Assembly (NCBI GenBank): GCA_018667995.1
Contig: JABIQT010000884.1
Span: 1-5,793 of the forward strand
Origin: Candidatus Latescibacterota bacterium
GTDB lineage: Bacteria > JAAXHH01 > JABIQT01
Reading direction: 5' to 3'
DNA length: 5,793 nt
Made by a program: the position numbers and the translations under genes. Every line of letters begins with the position of its first letter. Position 1 is the stretch's first letter. Positions 1-5,729 of the stretch are shown piece after piece. The notes under the pieces are model-generated. The model was given only the letters and a program-made list of their open reading frames with translations. It searched no databases and was not told where the DNA came from.

Positions 1-344
1 ATCTCAATGCGTTCTATTGCCTCTCTGTCTCGATTTCGGCTATCCCGGAGACGCCCTTCCTCCTGTAGGGTGCGTTCTACGTTTCTATTTTCGCGCTCAA
101 TTTCCATCTGACTACGGGCCTCACCACGATCGTCCTCATCCAACACCCTTCGTGCACGATCCTGCCGGGCAATTTCCCGCCCGCTGCGCGTTTCCGCCCG
201 ACCCTCACGGACTTCTGCACGCTCCATGAGCCGTTCCGTACGTTCCCGAATCCTTACTTCGTCACGGGCCCTATCCTGACCGAACGCCGTCCCCGATACC
301 ATCGCAAATACGGCGCATACGACAACTGTGCTAAATGGTCTCAT
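1..344 (-). CDS. Exported Arg/Glu-rich protein, 3' end beyond window (partial)
   Basis: The frame is open from an ATG at 344 to the left edge, giving 114 residues with no stop. A strong AGGAGG site (complement of 350-355) lies 5 nt before the ATG and fixes the start. Residues 1-22 form a typical Sec signal peptide: Arg at position 2, a hydrophobic stretch at 7-17, then TAFG followed by QD, a good signal peptidase I site after Gly22. The visible mature part (about 92 residues) is extraordinarily charged: roughly 26 Arg, 19 Glu and 8 Asp, with no Lys and no aromatic residue. It is written mostly as ER/RE/RD steps, so it is probably a long helix or coiled coil. Export to the periplasm or outside is inferred. 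I do not recognise a family and propose no function. The low complexity means similarity searches will give spurious hits. It is a gene rather than noise because signal peptide, ribosome site and frame all agree. Confidence 0.8.
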   Translation of the reverse strand, partial: MRPFSTVVVCAVFAMVSGTAFGQDRARDEVRIRERTERLMERAEVREGRAETRSGREIARQDRARRVLDEDDRGEARSQMEIERENRNVERTLQEEGRLRDSRNRDREAIERIE

Positions 345-613
345 CTCTGCCTCCTTGGCAAATTCCGGGAGTATGTCTGTTTGCGAATTTCACTATAGCC
401 TCTGATGTAGTGACCTATATATAAGAGTCATTCGCTTCGGAATGTGTTAACAGAGAAATTCCATTCCTGGTGGGCATGCATTCTCAAGAGGCCCGTAGTA
501 CGTTGCAGCAATGGAATGGGGCGGCCAAAAAACGAGTGGCAGTCGGACAATATCAATATCCAACAAATTACTAGGATAAGCAGATCGCCGAACTATTCGG
601 GCCATCGAGAGCG
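345..613. other. Intergenic region upstream of the exported protein gene
   Basis: This 269-bp stretch separates two co-directional minus-strand genes and should hold the promoter of the exported-protein gene. An AT-rich segment around 392-425 contains possible -10 elements on the minus strand (TATAGT as the complement of 392-397, and a TATATA run around 417-422), but I found no well-spaced -35 partner, so no promoter is called. A short perfect inverted repeat, CCGAA-CTA-TTCGG (588-600), sits just after the stop of the helix-hairpin-helix gene. It lacks a following T-run on the minus strand and is at best a weak hairpin. A plus-strand open frame here is judged spurious. Confidence 0.5.
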
Positions 614-1120
614 CTATTCCTCTCTGTCGGCTATCGTCTGCCGCATTTTCTCCACCATCTTCTTCCCGATTCCCTTGATGCCATCTACGGTGCCATCCTC
701 TATACCCGCCTTTAGAGTTTCCAGACCATCTATCCCGTGATCACGATACAGCGTGCCTACGGTCTTAGCGCCCAGTCCCGGAATTTCAGTCAGGTCCAGC
801 ACCGAACGGGGCGTACCCTCCGCCCATTCCTCTAACTTGGAGCAGGTCCCGGTCTTGAGGAATTCGGTAATGATCTGCCCTACGACACCACCTATTCCTG
901 GTATCTCCGTCAACCTCCCCTCCTCCATCATGACCTGTATGCTCTCGTGATGCCGTGATATGGTATATGCCAGTTGCGGATATCTGCGTGCATGGGACTC
1001 GTCATATCCGCCGATGACAAGAATGTCGTACAACATCTGCAGTTGACGCCCAAGTTTGTCATTACGGCTCCATCGCTGACGGCCCTTCGCATCGATGTAT
1101 GATTCTTCATTTTCTGCCAT
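614..1120 (-). CDS. Stand-alone helix-hairpin-helix protein, PolX N-terminal-domain-like
   Basis: The 168-residue product matches the N-terminal DNA-binding region of bacterial family X DNA polymerases (the 8-kDa-like domain plus the following hairpins). An N-terminal charged tail (1-20) is followed by a helical segment (about 21-68), then three helix-hairpin-helix motifs: IPGIGG at 73-78, leading into EFLKTG and LEEW; IPGLGAKTV at 113-121; and IKGIGKKMV at 148-156. This resembles Pol beta's LPGVGTKIAEKI...EFLATG segment and the PolX IPGLGPK motif. The protein then ends, with no nucleotidyltransferase palm (no GSxRRG or DxD) and no PHP domain. The positions aligning with Pol beta Lys68 and Lys72 (Schiff-base lysine) appear to be Val79 and Ile83, so dRP-lyase chemistry is not expected. 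A non-catalytic role in binding nicked, gapped or structured DNA is inferred. The frame extends four codons upstream to a TTG, but GGAG lies 6 nt before the ATG at 1120, so I chose the ATG. No polymerase remnant was recognised downstream. Confidence 0.88.
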   Translation of the reverse strand: MAENEESYIDAKGRQRWSRNDKLGRQLQMLYDILVIGGYDESHARRYPQLAYTISRHHESIQVMMEEGRLTEIPGIGGVVGQIITEFLKTGTCSKLEEWAEGTPRSVLDLTEIPGLGAKTVGTLYRDHGIDGLETLKAGIEDGTVDGIKGIGKKMVEKMRQTIADREE

Positions 1121-1126
1121 GGATGT

Positions 1127-1130
1127 CTCC
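1127..1130 (-). promoter_or_regulatory. Ribosome binding site that decides the HhH gene start
   Basis: The complement reads GGAG, 6 nt before the ATG at 1120. It overlaps the alternative TTG at 1132, which would have no ribosome site of its own, so the ATG four codons later is the better start. Confidence 0.6.
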
Positions 1131-1172
1131 AATTAGGATGGAACCGATTGCAGGGCGGCTTCTGAAGCTGAT

Positions 1173-1193
1173 GACTTGCCCTGAGGCCTCACT
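1173..1193. repeat. First copy of bipartite motif (GACTTGCC + CTGAGGCCTCACT)
   Basis: GACTTGCC (1173-1180) abuts CTGAGGCCTCACT (1181-1193), whose core TGAGGCCTCA is a perfect palindrome. It lies in the divergent intergenic region about 55-75 bp upstream of the helix-hairpin-helix gene start. The matching copy is at 3387-3409. Confidence 0.35.
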
Positions 1194-1486
1194 ACCGAAT
1201 TATGCGTCATGTTAAGAGACTACGCGGGAGGCACCGCCCCCCAAACGTTCACCACCCACACGTATACGCAACCCTGCCCTTGCGACTCCGCAGTAGGTGT
1301 GAATCTCTCCGACGCCAGAATTAAGAGAGCGCAGGTTCATGAATCAGGCTGAAAAGGTTAGACGAAATCATGACGAAGACTATAGAGGGAGGTCTGTTAT
1401 ACCATATATCTCAGTAAGATCGGGTCAAGAAAAAACGGGACCAACAGAGACAATCCGACTTGCACCCTCAGTAGGTCGCGTTTATC

Positions 1487-1516
1487 TTGAGACCTCACAA
1501 AAATAGCGCATGTAAT
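1487..1516 (+). promoter_or_regulatory. Candidate sigma70-type promoter of the SDR gene
   Basis: TTGAGA (1487-1492) and TGTAAT (1511-1516) each match the housekeeping consensus at five of six positions and are separated by 18 bp. Initiation would fall near 1523, leaving a leader of about 17 nt before the ATG at 1540. The short leader and the AT-rich surroundings make a chance match possible, so this is only a candidate. Confidence 0.35.
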
Positions 1517-1539
1517 TCCAATGAAACGGATGAAGAACG

Positions 1540-2373
1540 ATGGCTGAAGAAGGTCGTTTAGCTGGCATGCGGGCGTTGGTCACAGGCTCGGGCACCGGCA
1601 TTGGTCGGGGCATCGCGCTGGCCTATGCGGCAGCAGGCGCGAGGGTAGCGCTGCATTACGCACATAGCGCGGAGGGTGCCGAGTCCGCCGTGGAGCAAAT
1701 CACGTCGACAGGAGGAGAGGCACAAGCCTTCCAGGCGGACCTGCGTGACCTTGAGGCATTGAACGAGATGACAGCCCGTGCCATGGATTACCTCGATGGA
1801 ATCGACATCCTGGTTAACAATGCCGGGATCACCATGAACAAGCCCTTTCTTGACGTCACTCCGGACCAATTCGATACCCTATTTGGCGTGAATATTCGAG
1901 GCATGTACTTCACCACACAGGCCGTGGCGCCAGCCATGGTGGCTCAAGGAAGTGGCGCGATCATCAACCTCTCGTCAGTACACGCCTCCACAGGCATGAC
2001 CGAACATACCATCTATGCCGCCACCAAGAGTGCGATCGTAGGATTCACGCGTGTGCTGGCCCTGGAATTGGGCCCCAAGGGTATTCGTGTAAACGCCATT
2101 GCTCCTGGCTGGATTCTCGTGGAGAACCATTTGAAAGTGCTTGGCGATGATATCGACACCGAGGCACTGGGAAAAGACCTTCCCGCAGGATTCGTCGGTG
2201 CACCAGAGGACATCGGGCATCTGGCGACCTATCTGGCTTGCGACGAATCACGATACCTTCTTGGCCAGACAATCATAATAGACGGCGGCCAGACGTCCAT
2301 CATGCCCCTCTCCGGTGATTTCCGTGAACCACGGACCGAGCAATGGGGACAGGGATACGTGGACGGACTTTAG
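1540..2373 (+). CDS. Classical SDR-family NAD(P)-dependent oxidoreductase
   Basis: This 277-residue cytoplasmic Rossmann-fold dehydrogenase would oxidise a hydroxyl or reduce a carbonyl on a small molecule. All classical SDR landmarks are present: the dinucleotide-binding TGSGTGIG (15-22), Asp67 in QADLRD, NNAG (93-96), Asn118 in VNIRG, the catalytic Ser146 in INLSSV, Tyr159 and Lys163 in YAATK, then the RVNAIAPGW segment (183-191) and IIDGG (246-250). No acidic residue ends the second strand (VALHYAHS, 36-43), which is compatible with NADP(H) but does not prove it. The start is supported by the normal distance to the glycine motif, although the ribosome site is weak (GGA at 1528-1530). The C-terminus runs about 27 residues past IIDGG, longer than in FabG-like enzymes. 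Resemblance to FabG or glucose-dehydrogenase-type SDRs is at family level only. It probably starts a short operon with the aldo/keto reductase 21 nt downstream, and the substrate is unknown. Confidence 0.93.
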   Translation: MAEEGRLAGMRALVTGSGTGIGRGIALAYAAAGARVALHYAHSAEGAESAVEQITSTGGEAQAFQADLRDLEALNEMTARAMDYLDGIDILVNNAGITMNKPFLDVTPDQFDTLFGVNIRGMYFTTQAVAPAMVAQGSGAIINLSSVHASTGMTEHTIYAATKSAIVGFTRVLALELGPKGIRVNAIAPGWILVENHLKVLGDDIDTEALGKDLPAGFVGAPEDIGHLATYLACDESRYLLGQTIIIDGGQTSIMPLSGDFREPRTEQWGQGYVDGL

Positions 2374-2394
2374 AACGGCATAAGGAGCCATCAT

Positions 2395-3390
2395 ATGGAG
2401 TTGCGCAGTGTCGGAAGAACGGATATTCAGATCAGTCCTATAGGACTTGGTTGTGTCACGTTCGGCAGGGAAATAGACGAAGAGAGTTCGTACCGCATTA
2501 TGGACTATGCAGTCGAAAGCGGGATCAACTGGTTCGACACGGCGGAGGCCTACGGTGGAGGGAATGCACGCACCTATAGGCGCAATGTGCTCGGGGTGGA
2601 TGATGTACGGGAGGTAACTGGTGATGTGGGCTCGTCAGAGCTGATCATCGGTCGTTGGATGAAAGACCGGGGATGCAGAGACGATGTGGTGATATGCTCC
2701 AAAGTGAGTAGCGGGAGCAGTCCTGAAAACATCGAATCGGCCATGAATGCCAGTCTTGATCGTCTCGGAATCGATAGCGTCGACATCTACGAAATCCACT
2801 CCCCCGATGCAAATGTCCCCATCGATGAATCCCTTGATGCGCTGGCGGCCCACGTTAAGGCAGGTCGTACCCGGGCCCTGGGGTGCAGTAATTTCACAGA
2901 GCCCCTGCTTCGGGAGGCATTACAGAGTAGCGAACGTCACGGTTATCCCCGCTTCGAAGTGCTCCAGCCTCCCTATAGTCTCGCCGCTCCGGAAGCCGAA
3001 AATGACCTATTCCCCTTGTGTCGGGAGCAACAGATTTCCACCACTACGTATAGTCCCCTTGCCGCGGGATTCTTAACCGGAAAGTACACACCTGATCGCG
3101 GCGAATTCCCCGAAGGATCCAGGTTCCATATTATACCCGGGCATGCCGATATTTACTTCAACGAAGACAATTTCAACATGGTGCGCGCCTTGCGCAAGAA
3201 GGCAGACGAAATCGGTGAACCCATGGTACGTCTTGCCATGGCGTGGGCAATGTCCAATCCCGATGTTACGTCCGTACTGGTTGGAGCTCGAAAGACTGAG
3301 CAGATAGACAATGCCATAGAGGCTCACAATCTCGGTCTCTCCCCGGAATTGCGTGCAGAAATGTCCGCGTGGGGTGGCCGGTCCAACTGA
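2395..3390 (+). CDS. Aldo/keto reductase with an insertion near the active-site Tyr
   Basis: This 331-residue (alpha/beta)8-barrel oxidoreductase would use NADP(H) to interconvert aldehydes or ketones and alcohols. The catalytic tetrad is complete: Asp48 and Tyr53 in DTAEAYG, Lys103 in CSKVS and His135 in YEIHSPD. Other family marks are GLGCVTFG (17-24), LDRLGIDSVDIYEIH (121-135), LGCSNF (162-167), YSPLAAGFLTGKY (219-231) and the cofactor-phosphate segment GARKTEQIDNAIEA (297-310). In typical members the active-site YG is followed within a few residues by SE; here about 23 extra residues (roughly 56-79, including RRN and VDDVREV) come between. AAGGAG (2382-2387) lies 7 nt before the ATG and fixes the start. 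The close spacing to the SDR gene suggests cotranscription and a shared pathway, for example oxidation and reduction of a sugar or polyol derivative. The substrate cannot be assigned. Confidence 0.93.
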   Translation: MELRSVGRTDIQISPIGLGCVTFGREIDEESSYRIMDYAVESGINWFDTAEAYGGGNARTYRRNVLGVDDVREVTGDVGSSELIIGRWMKDRGCRDDVVICSKVSSGSSPENIESAMNASLDRLGIDSVDIYEIHSPDANVPIDESLDALAAHVKAGRTRALGCSNFTEPLLREALQSSERHGYPRFEVLQPPYSLAAPEAENDLFPLCREQQISTTTYSPLAAGFLTGKYTPDRGEFPEGSRFHIIPGHADIYFNEDNFNMVRALRKKADEIGEPMVRLAMAWAMSNPDVTSVLVGARKTEQIDNAIEAHNLGLSPELRAEMSAWGGRSN

Positions 3391-3409
3391 GGCCTCACTG
3401 AGACTTGCC
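3387..3409. repeat. Second copy of bipartite motif (CTGAGGCCTCACT + GACTTGCC)
   Basis: CTGAGGCCTCACT (3387-3399) overlaps the aldo/keto reductase stop codon and contains the perfect palindrome TGAGGCCTCA. GACTTGCC follows at 3402-3409. Both elements, identical and in the same orientation but in the opposite order, also occur at 1173-1193. Whether this is a protein-binding site or chance is not resolved. Confidence 0.35.
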
Positions 3410-3665
3410 GATGATGAGCCACTTTATGCCGCTTCGCAATTCGGGCTGAATACCGAGTCCAGCCTCGCAGAAATAGGTGATTGCAGGATAGCCCAAATGC
3501 GAACGTCATGGAATCAATGAGGTACTAAGGTTCAAAACCATAGCCTACATACATAGATTTCTGGTCTCTGTCGAAAGTACACATGCCAGACAATTCAATA
3601 ATATGGGCCGTAGGACAATGGCTTCCAAAACCGATGCCCAATCTAATCCTTAAGGAGTCCACAAA
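3391..3665. other. Intergenic gap between the two plus-strand gene pairs
   Basis: This 275-bp stretch has no supported gene. It begins with the shared bipartite motif. A GGCTG/CAGCC inverted repeat (3444-3448 and 3460-3464) has an 11-nt loop and no T-run, so no terminator is called. A possible promoter for the propeller gene (TTCAAA at 3531-3536 and TAGATT at 3554-3559, 17-bp spacing) matches the consensus at only four of six positions in each box and is too weak to list. The gap size suggests that the downstream pair has its own promoter. Confidence 0.45.
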
Positions 3666-4544
3666 ATGACAGTCGGCTCAGGTTCGTTCACTTATGAGAT
3701 AGCAGAAGGCTGGGGAGAGCAACCATCGGAGTGGCGATGGGGATGGAATGTAGGCATGGCCTGCGATTCAAACGACCGGGTCTTTGTCTATGGCAGAAGT
3801 GAGAAGCCGCTGAACGTCTACAGTCGTGAAGGTAAATTGCTGGAGACATGGGGCGAGGATATACTGCCAGAAAACACGGCCCACGGACTGTTCATAGATC
3901 AGGACGACAACGTGTTCTGCACAGCCTTCAGTGCCCATGCCATCTATAAGTTTAACGCAAAGGGCGAGCACGTTATGACCATGGGCACCCCCGGCACCGA
4001 AGGACAAGAAGATGGGATTCCGTTCCGGCAGCCCACAGATCTTGTGGTGGCACCATCTGGTGACATCTATGTATCCGGTGGGTACGGCAACGCCCGCGTG
4101 CATAGATACTCCTCGACCGGAACTCTGTTACATTCGTGGGGGGAATGGGGTACCGGGCCCGGACAGTTTGAACTTTCCCATTGTGTTCGAATAGACCGGC
4201 ATCAACGTGTCTGGGTCTGTGATCGCGCTAATGATCGCATCCAGATCTTCGATCTGGACGGCAACTACCTCTCGGAATGGAATGGCCTTGCCGAGCCGAA
4301 CACTATTTTCTTCGATCCTAACGAAGAGGTGGTTTATGTGGCTGAGCTGCAGCATCAGCTGAGTATCTACACCATGGATCAGCAGTTGATAACGCAGTGG
4401 GGTGGCAGAAAACCGAGCGATGGTCCCAACGGCTTCCTTGGTGGTGTTCACGGCATCTGGATGGACTCTCACGGTGACCTGTACACGGGTGAGGTCCTCA
4501 TAGATGAAAAAAGCCGGATGCACAAATACATAAGAAAGCAATAA
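3666..4544 (+). CDS. NHL-repeat six-bladed beta-propeller protein, PAL-like
   Basis: The 292-residue product consists of repeated NHL blades and resembles the catalytic core of peptidyl-alpha-hydroxyglycine alpha-amidating lyase (PAL), which splits N-acyl-alpha-hydroxyglycines into an amide and glyoxylate. Characteristic segments are FRQPTDLVVAPSGDIYVSGG (120-139) running into YGNARVHRY (140-148), GPGQFELSHCVRID (164-177), WVCDRANDRIQIFDLDG (183-199) and GGVHGIWMD (259-267). His73, His172 and His262 sit where PAL has its three zinc-binding histidines, and Arg44, Tyr140 and Arg187 are in similar places to PAL's substrate-site Arg, Tyr and Arg. Gly263 replaces the Asp that follows the third His in PAL, so activity may differ. 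There is no signal peptide, so the protein is probably cytoplasmic, unlike secreted animal PAL. AAGGAG (3652-3657) lies 8 nt before the ATG. The M20 hydrolase gene follows after 63 nt. A gluconolactonase/SMP-30-like or purely binding role is the main alternative. Confidence 0.85.
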   Translation: MTVGSGSFTYEIAEGWGEQPSEWRWGWNVGMACDSNDRVFVYGRSEKPLNVYSREGKLLETWGEDILPENTAHGLFIDQDDNVFCTAFSAHAIYKFNAKGEHVMTMGTPGTEGQEDGIPFRQPTDLVVAPSGDIYVSGGYGNARVHRYSSTGTLLHSWGEWGTGPGQFELSHCVRIDRHQRVWVCDRANDRIQIFDLDGNYLSEWNGLAEPNTIFFDPNEEVVYVAELQHQLSIYTMDQQLITQWGGRKPSDGPNGFLGGVHGIWMDSHGDLYTGEVLIDEKSRMHKYIRKQ

Positions 4545-4568
4545 TACTCAAGCAGCGATGTCGGCACT

Positions 4569-4582
4569 AAACAGAACTGTTT
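4569..4582. repeat. Short perfect inverted repeat AAACAG-AA-CTGTTT
   Basis: A symmetrical 14-bp sequence lies in the 63-bp gap between the propeller and M20 genes, 25 bp before the M20 start. It could be a small operator or, as RNA, a five-pair hairpin with a GAAC loop. There is no T-run following a strong GC stem, so it is not an intrinsic terminator. Confidence 0.3.
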
Positions 4583-4607
4583 CCATTCGTAAGCGAAAGG
4601 AACCAAA

Positions 4608-5729
4608 ATGGGATTCGACCCCGTCGAACTCACGTCAGAGTTTATAAATGTACCATCGGAGAGCAAGATCAGTAATGTCCCCGTGTCCGACCTGGTGGAG
4701 GAACGCATGGTCGCCTGTGGATTGGAGATCGAGCGACTGGAGTTCACGGACGACAGTGGAGAACGGAAAGTCAGCCTCGTCGGACGCAAAGGAGAGGGGA
4801 CAGGTGGACTTGCTTTTATGTCCCATACGGATACGGTGCCTGGCCAGGAACGCGATTGGGCGGCCTTCAAGGCGGTTGTCAAGGAGGACCGGCTATATGG
4901 TCGGGGAAGCTGCGATATGAAGGGCCCCCTTGCCGCTACCATGATTGCGGCGGCAGCCTACGACGCCAGTCAGCTCAAGAAGCCCATATTCGTTACGGCG
5001 ACCGCAGATGAAGAGGTGGGCGGTGCAGGCGCGCGCCAGGTGGCACAGGAATCGAAGTTCTTCAATGAGGCTATGCCTACCATGGGAGTCGTGGCAGAAC
5101 CGACCAGCCTGACCCCCGTTTATGCCCACAAAGGCAGCTCCAACGTAATCGTCCAGGCCACCGGAAAGGCAGCCCATACGAGCACGGAACTGGGTGTGTC
5201 CGCCAATTTTCTGATCGCGCCCTTTCTAGCTGAAATGGCTGAACTCTGTAAAGCAGTAAAGACGGACGCGCGATTTATGAATGAGGAATTCAGTCCGCCC
5301 ACCAACGGTTTCAACATGACGATCAACGACTACGGGACGAAACAAAATGTCTTCGCGGCAAGTTCCACCTGCCACATCTGCTTCCGCACCATGCCTGGCG
5401 ATAAGAGTGAGGAACTTGTAGCAATCATCGAGGAGAAAGCGGCTAGCCACGGCCTTCAGATCTTGTCTTCCCACATCACACAGCCGTTCTATGTGGCACC
5501 GGATTCTGATATCGTGCGAATTGCCTCAGAGGCCTCCTCAAACAAGGCACCCGCTACCGTACCCTATGGGACTGACGCACTACAGTTTCATGACAAACCC
5601 ATAGACCTCGTCATCCTGGGCCCCGGAAGCATAGAACAGGCCCATACGGTGGGAGAATACGTCGATGTATCACAGCTTCACGAAGCAGTCGATGTATACA
5701 AAAGGATGATCGAACAAGTATGTCTTTAG
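4608..5729 (+). CDS. M20-family metallohydrolase, ArgE/DapE-like
   Basis: This 373-residue protein has the normal length of ArgE/DapE-type di-zinc amidohydrolases, which cleave the amide bond of N-acyl amino acids or similar compounds. The catalytic set is complete: His73 and Asp75 in MSHTDTVPG, bridging Asp103 in YGRGSCDMKG, general base Glu135 and ligand Glu136 in TADEEVGG, Glu164 in VVAEPTS, and ligand His346 in EQAHTVGEYV. The lid/dimerisation domain lies roughly at 172-285 and carries His190 in TGKAAHTST, a residue that reaches the partner's active site in dimeric M20 enzymes. GTDA at 321-324 is also typical of the ArgE side of the family. AAGGA (4597-4601) lies 6 nt before the ATG and supports the start. 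No signal peptide is seen, so it should be cytoplasmic. No arginine or lysine biosynthesis gene is adjacent, so a catabolic deacylase is as likely as true ArgE, and I give no gene symbol. It is probably cotranscribed with the upstream propeller gene. Confidence 0.92.
   Translation: MGFDPVELTSEFINVPSESKISNVPVSDLVEERMVACGLEIERLEFTDDSGERKVSLVGRKGEGTGGLAFMSHTDTVPGQERDWAAFKAVVKEDRLYGRGSCDMKGPLAATMIAAAAYDASQLKKPIFVTATADEEVGGAGARQVAQESKFFNEAMPTMGVVAEPTSLTPVYAHKGSSNVIVQATGKAAHTSTELGVSANFLIAPFLAEMAELCKAVKTDARFMNEEFSPPTNGFNMTINDYGTKQNVFAASSTCHICFRTMPGDKSEELVAIIEEKAASHGLQILSSHITQPFYVAPDSDIVRIASEASSNKAPATVPYGTDALQFHDKPIDLVILGPGSIEQAHTVGEYVDVSQLHEAVDVYKRMIEQVCL

Larger units (their letters stand above)
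1121..1539. other. Divergent intergenic region, 419 bp
   Basis: This gap lies between the minus-strand helix-hairpin-helix gene and the plus-strand SDR gene and should carry both promoters. Near its left end is a cluster of symmetrical sequence: an imperfect palindrome CGGCTTC-T-GAAGCTG (1156-1170), directly followed by GACTTGCC (1173-1180) and CTGAGGCCTCACT (1181-1193), which contains the perfect palindrome TGAGGCCTCA. The last two elements recur after the aldo/keto reductase gene. A CATAAT on the minus strand (complement of 1199-1204) has no suitable -35. A possible SDR promoter is listed separately. I see no RNA gene or convincing coding sequence here. A 55-codon open frame (1339-1506) was considered and rejected. 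Confidence 0.5.

Noticed and set aside
588-600. CCGAA-CTA-TTCGG inverted repeat as a terminator of the minus-strand helix-hairpin-helix gene
   Set aside because: The five-pair stem is not followed by a T-run on the minus strand.
444-740. Plus-strand 98-codon open frame starting at GTG
   Set aside because: Its 3' part is antisense to the well-supported helix-hairpin-helix gene, it has no clear ribosome site, and the product has no recognisable domain.
1339-1506. Plus-strand 55-codon open frame (starts MNQAEK, ends ETSQK) upstream of the SDR gene
   Set aside because: It has an ATG start but only a weak upstream site (AGG), no recognisable motif, and overlaps the candidate SDR promoter. It could still be a small leader protein, but nothing supports that beyond openness.
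3444-3464. GGCTG/CAGCC inverted repeat as a terminator after the aldo/keto reductase
   Set aside because: The loop is 11 nt, the stem only five pairs, and there is no T-run downstream.
3374-3517. Short open frame from a GTG inside the aldo/keto reductase 3' end into the following gap
   Set aside because: It is under 50 codons, overlaps the end of a real gene in another frame, and has no ribosome site or recognisable product.
5529-5536. Third GAGGCCTC palindrome
   Set aside because: It lies inside the M20 coding sequence and matches only the 8-bp core, as expected by chance.
4608-5729. Naming the M20 gene argE or dapE
   Set aside because: The catalytic residues are shared by the whole M20 family, and no arginine or lysine biosynthesis gene is adjacent to support either name.
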